The notes below the pieces were generated by a model, which saw only the letters and a program-made list of their open reading frames with translations, was not told the DNA's origin and made no database searches. Below are positions 62,604 to 64,000 of a stretch of 64,000 nucleotides of DNA, piece after piece. Source of the DNA: Notoacmeibacter ruber (lineage in GTDB: Bacteria; Pseudomonadota; Alphaproteobacteria; Rhizobiales; Rhizobiaceae); NCBI RefSeq assembly GCF_003668555.1, contig NZ_RCWN01000001.1, positions 2,136,001 to 2,200,000 on the forward strand, given 5' to 3'. The translations under genes were made by a program, and so were the position numbers. Positions within the stretch are counted from its first letter, which is position 1. Each line of letters opens with the position of its first letter.

Positions 62604-63020
62604 TCATCGGCGCTTCGGTCCCCGTCTCCGGCGCCGCGCGGATAGATCCACAAGGCGTCTGAACGTGGGACATTCCATGTGCGACGGCGCCGAACAGTCG
62701 GCCACATGCCGTAGAGTGTCGCGAAGTGCGGTCAGTTCGCGAATATGCCGATCCAGTTCGTCCGCTCGATCGTGAAGCTGCTGTCTCGGTAGCTTAGCTT
62801 TCCCGTCGCGCCCGAACATTCCCGAGATTTCCTCGAGCGAGAATCCGGCCGATTTGCCCATCGCGATCAGCGCCAGTTGCAACAGCACATCCGGTCCGAA
62901 CTGCCGCCGAAGTCCGTGGCGACCGAGCGAAGAGATCAGTCCGATTTCGTCGTAGTAGCGCAATGTCGAGGCTGGAACGCCGGAGCTTCTGGAGACCTCT
63001 GCAATATCGAGCAACTTCAT
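62604..63020 (-). CDS. MerR-family regulator
   Basis: A 138-residue regulator from the ATG at 63020. The DNA-binding part is LLDIAEVSRSSGVPASTLRYYDEIGLISSLGRHGLRRQFGPDVLLQLALI, with the MerR helix-turn-helix and the wing RRQF. A dimerisation helix follows at LPRQQLHDRADELDRHIRELTALRDTLRHVADC, and there are two cysteines in CSAPSHMEC that could bind a metal or thiol-reactive compound. The tail is strongly basic (SARRRRRGPKRR). It is divergent from an MFS transporter gene, and the promoter between them has the MerR-type 19-bp spacer, so it likely activates the transporter. Confidence 0.88.
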   Translation of the reverse strand: MKLLDIAEVSRSSGVPASTLRYYDEIGLISSLGRHGLRRQFGPDVLLQLALIAMGKSAGFSLEEISGMFGRDGKAKLPRQQLHDRADELDRHIRELTALRDTLRHVADCSAPSHMECPTFRRLVDLSARRRRRGPKRR

Positions 63021-63022
63021 GC

Positions 63023-63053
63023 TTGACCTCAAGTTGACTTGAATTCGTACCAT
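63023..63053 (+). promoter_or_regulatory. MerR-type promoter for the MFS gene
   Basis: TTGACC (63023-63028, -35) and TACCAT (63048-63053, -10) are separated by exactly 19 bp. The spacer contains the dyad TCAAGT-TG-ACTTGA at 63029-63042. A too-long spacer carrying a dyad is the signature of MerR-activated promoters. The -35 hexamer begins 3 bases from the merR start codon. Confidence 0.78.
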
Positions 63054-63089
63054 GGCCGCTCGTGATGATTTTGGGAAGCGGGTCGGCCA

Positions 63090-64000
63090 ATGCGCAATTT
63101 CAGATTACCTCAATTTAGGGGAGTGCATTCGCAGGCCCCCTTCTGCCTGGCGCTCTCAATGCTCCTTGCTTCGCTTGGAACGAGTATCGTCAACATCGCG
63201 CTACCGACCCTATCGCTCGTTTTCGACGCGTCGTTCCACGAAGTGCAATGGGTGGTGATCGTCTATCTCGCAACCCTGACGGTGTTCGTCGTACCCGCAG
63301 GAGGGCTCGGGGACAGGTTCGGCCGACAACGGGTTCTGGTCTTCGGTCTGGTCCTCTTCTCATCAGCCTCTGCTTTTTGCGGTTTGGCATCGAACCTTTG
63401 GCTGCTAATAGCAGCACGGGCGGCCCAAGGGGTTGGGGCAGCATTCATGATGACGCTGACCATCGCACTGGTACGGGAAACGATCGCGACGGCGCGCGTC
63501 GGACAGACCATGGGGCTACTCGGCACCATGTCTGCCATCGGAACGGCGCTCGGCCCATCCATGGGCGGCCTGTTGGCCGGATGGCTTGGATGGCGGGCAA
63601 TCTTCATGGTTTTGGCACCGATAGGAGTTTTGACGGCGTTTCTGGTCCTACGAGCGCTACCCGATAATGCTCCGAGCCGAGGATCAGCCCGAATTGACCT
63701 TTCCGCCTTTCGTGATCTCCACGTTCTTCCCTACTTGATCGCAAACTTCCTCGTCGCGAATATTATGATGGCCACACTGATCGTCGGGCCATTCTATCTT
63801 GCCTTTGCCCTCGGCCTCCGCGAGGCGATCGTCGGTATGGTCATGTCGATCGGGCCAGCCATCTCAATTTGCGCAGGCGTACCGTCCGGTCGACTGGTGG
63901 ATATGAAGGGTCCACGGCCCGTCTTGTCGCTTGGGCTGATCGTGCTCCTATCGGGCGCCATCTTGCTGGCGATGCTGCCGCAGATAGCGGGATTGTCGGG
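63090..64000 (+). CDS. MFS drug-type efflux transporter (partial, cut by window end)
   Basis: About 303 residues of a major facilitator superfamily transporter, open to the last base of the window. The sequence starts at ATG 63090 (MRNFRLPQFRGVHSQAPFCLALSMLLASLGTSIVNIALPTL). The segment GTSIVNIALPTLSLVFDAS and the cytoplasmic motif GGLGDRFGRQRVLVFG are typical of DHA2/EmrB- and QacA-type exporters; PSMGGLLAGWLGWRAIFMV matches motif C. It probably exports a toxic compound detected by the divergent MerR regulator. The C-terminal half is outside the window, so 12- versus 14-span type cannot be decided. Confidence 0.85.
   Translation, partial: MRNFRLPQFRGVHSQAPFCLALSMLLASLGTSIVNIALPTLSLVFDASFHEVQWVVIVYLATLTVFVVPAGGLGDRFGRQRVLVFGLVLFSSASAFCGLASNLWLLIAARAAQGVGAAFMMTLTIALVRETIATARVGQTMGLLGTMSAIGTALGPSMGGLLAGWLGWRAIFMVLAPIGVLTAFLVLRALPDNAPSRGSARIDLSAFRDLHVLPYLIANFLVANIMMATLIVGPFYLAFALGLREAIVGMVMSIGPAISICAGVPSGRLVDMKGPRPVLSLGLIVLLSGAILLAMLPQIAGLS

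Noticed and set aside
1..64000. tRNA, rRNA, CRISPR array, insertion sequence or prophage
   Set aside because: No repeat-spacer series, transposase, integrase or RNA-gene-like sequence was seen on reading; small RNAs cannot be excluded without a covariance search.

Overview
The window looks like a chromosomal stretch of a GC-rich alphaproteobacterium, most likely a Hyphomicrobiales (Rhizobiales) species. This rests on the gene content (an ImuB/DnaE2 mutasome, liu leucine-degradation genes, several Liv/Dpp/Phn ABC transporters), on a perfect FNR/FixK-type site, and on three TGA-N9-TCA sites of the kind read by the rhizobial iron regulator RirA. The assignment is an inference from sequence style; no rRNA, tRNA, CRISPR array, insertion sequence or phage gene was seen. 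No gene-free stretch exceeds 300 bases. The longest are 10988-11277 (FNR site), 43039-43317 and 44239-44509 (iron boxes), and 3680-3935, where I recognise nothing.

Layout. 1-3.7 kb: end of imuB and complete dnaE2. 3.9-9.6 kb: dppABCDF peptide transporter. 9.6-12 kb: guanine deaminase (minus strand) and an FNR-controlled OmpW porin with its own terminator. 12.0-20.7 kb (minus strand): a leucine/isovalerate degradation operon headed by a TetR regulator (ivd, mccB, mccA, HMG-CoA lyase, acyl-CoA synthetase, enoyl-CoA hydratase). 20.8-23.5 kb (minus strand): hybrid histidine kinase and OmpR-type response regulator, divergent from 23.7-33.3 kb, a Liv-type ABC transporter interleaved with two acyl-CoA-ligase-like genes and followed by a thiolase. 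33.4-38.4 kb: FAD oxidoreductase, NnrS, ACR3/ArsR arsenic genes and a DeoR regulator. 38.6-42 kb: phnDCEE transporter. 42-43 kb: a stand-alone MurB. 43.3-62.5 kb: a complete catecholate siderophore locus. 62.6-64 kb: a divergent MerR/MFS pair, cut by the window end.

The most distinctive system is the siderophore locus: AraC regulator, exporter EntS, stand-alone aryl carrier protein, MbtH-like protein, a 2411-residue two-module NRPS (C-A-PCP-C-A-PCP-TE), EntC, EntE, a carrier-less EntB, EntA, a phosphopantetheinyl transferase, a TonB-dependent receptor and a signal-peptide-bearing enterochelin-type esterase. Reading the adenylation pockets by eye gives serine for module 2 and a pocket with two acidic residues, suggesting a cationic amino acid, for module 1. 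The expected product is a (DHB-X-Ser)n tri-catecholate in the style of trichrysobactin, trivanchrobactin or turnerbactin. Its three likely promoters share a near-identical 15-bp dyad, so the regulator, biosynthesis and receptor genes probably switch on together under iron limitation.

The second noteworthy region is the liu operon, sensor-kinase pair and transporter/CoA-ligase cluster at 12-33 kb. Together it could import an organic acid, activate it to a CoA thioester and take C5/C6 branched intermediates to acetyl-CoA, with the thiolase and acyl-CoA synthetase handling the acetoacetate end. The substrate is unknown.
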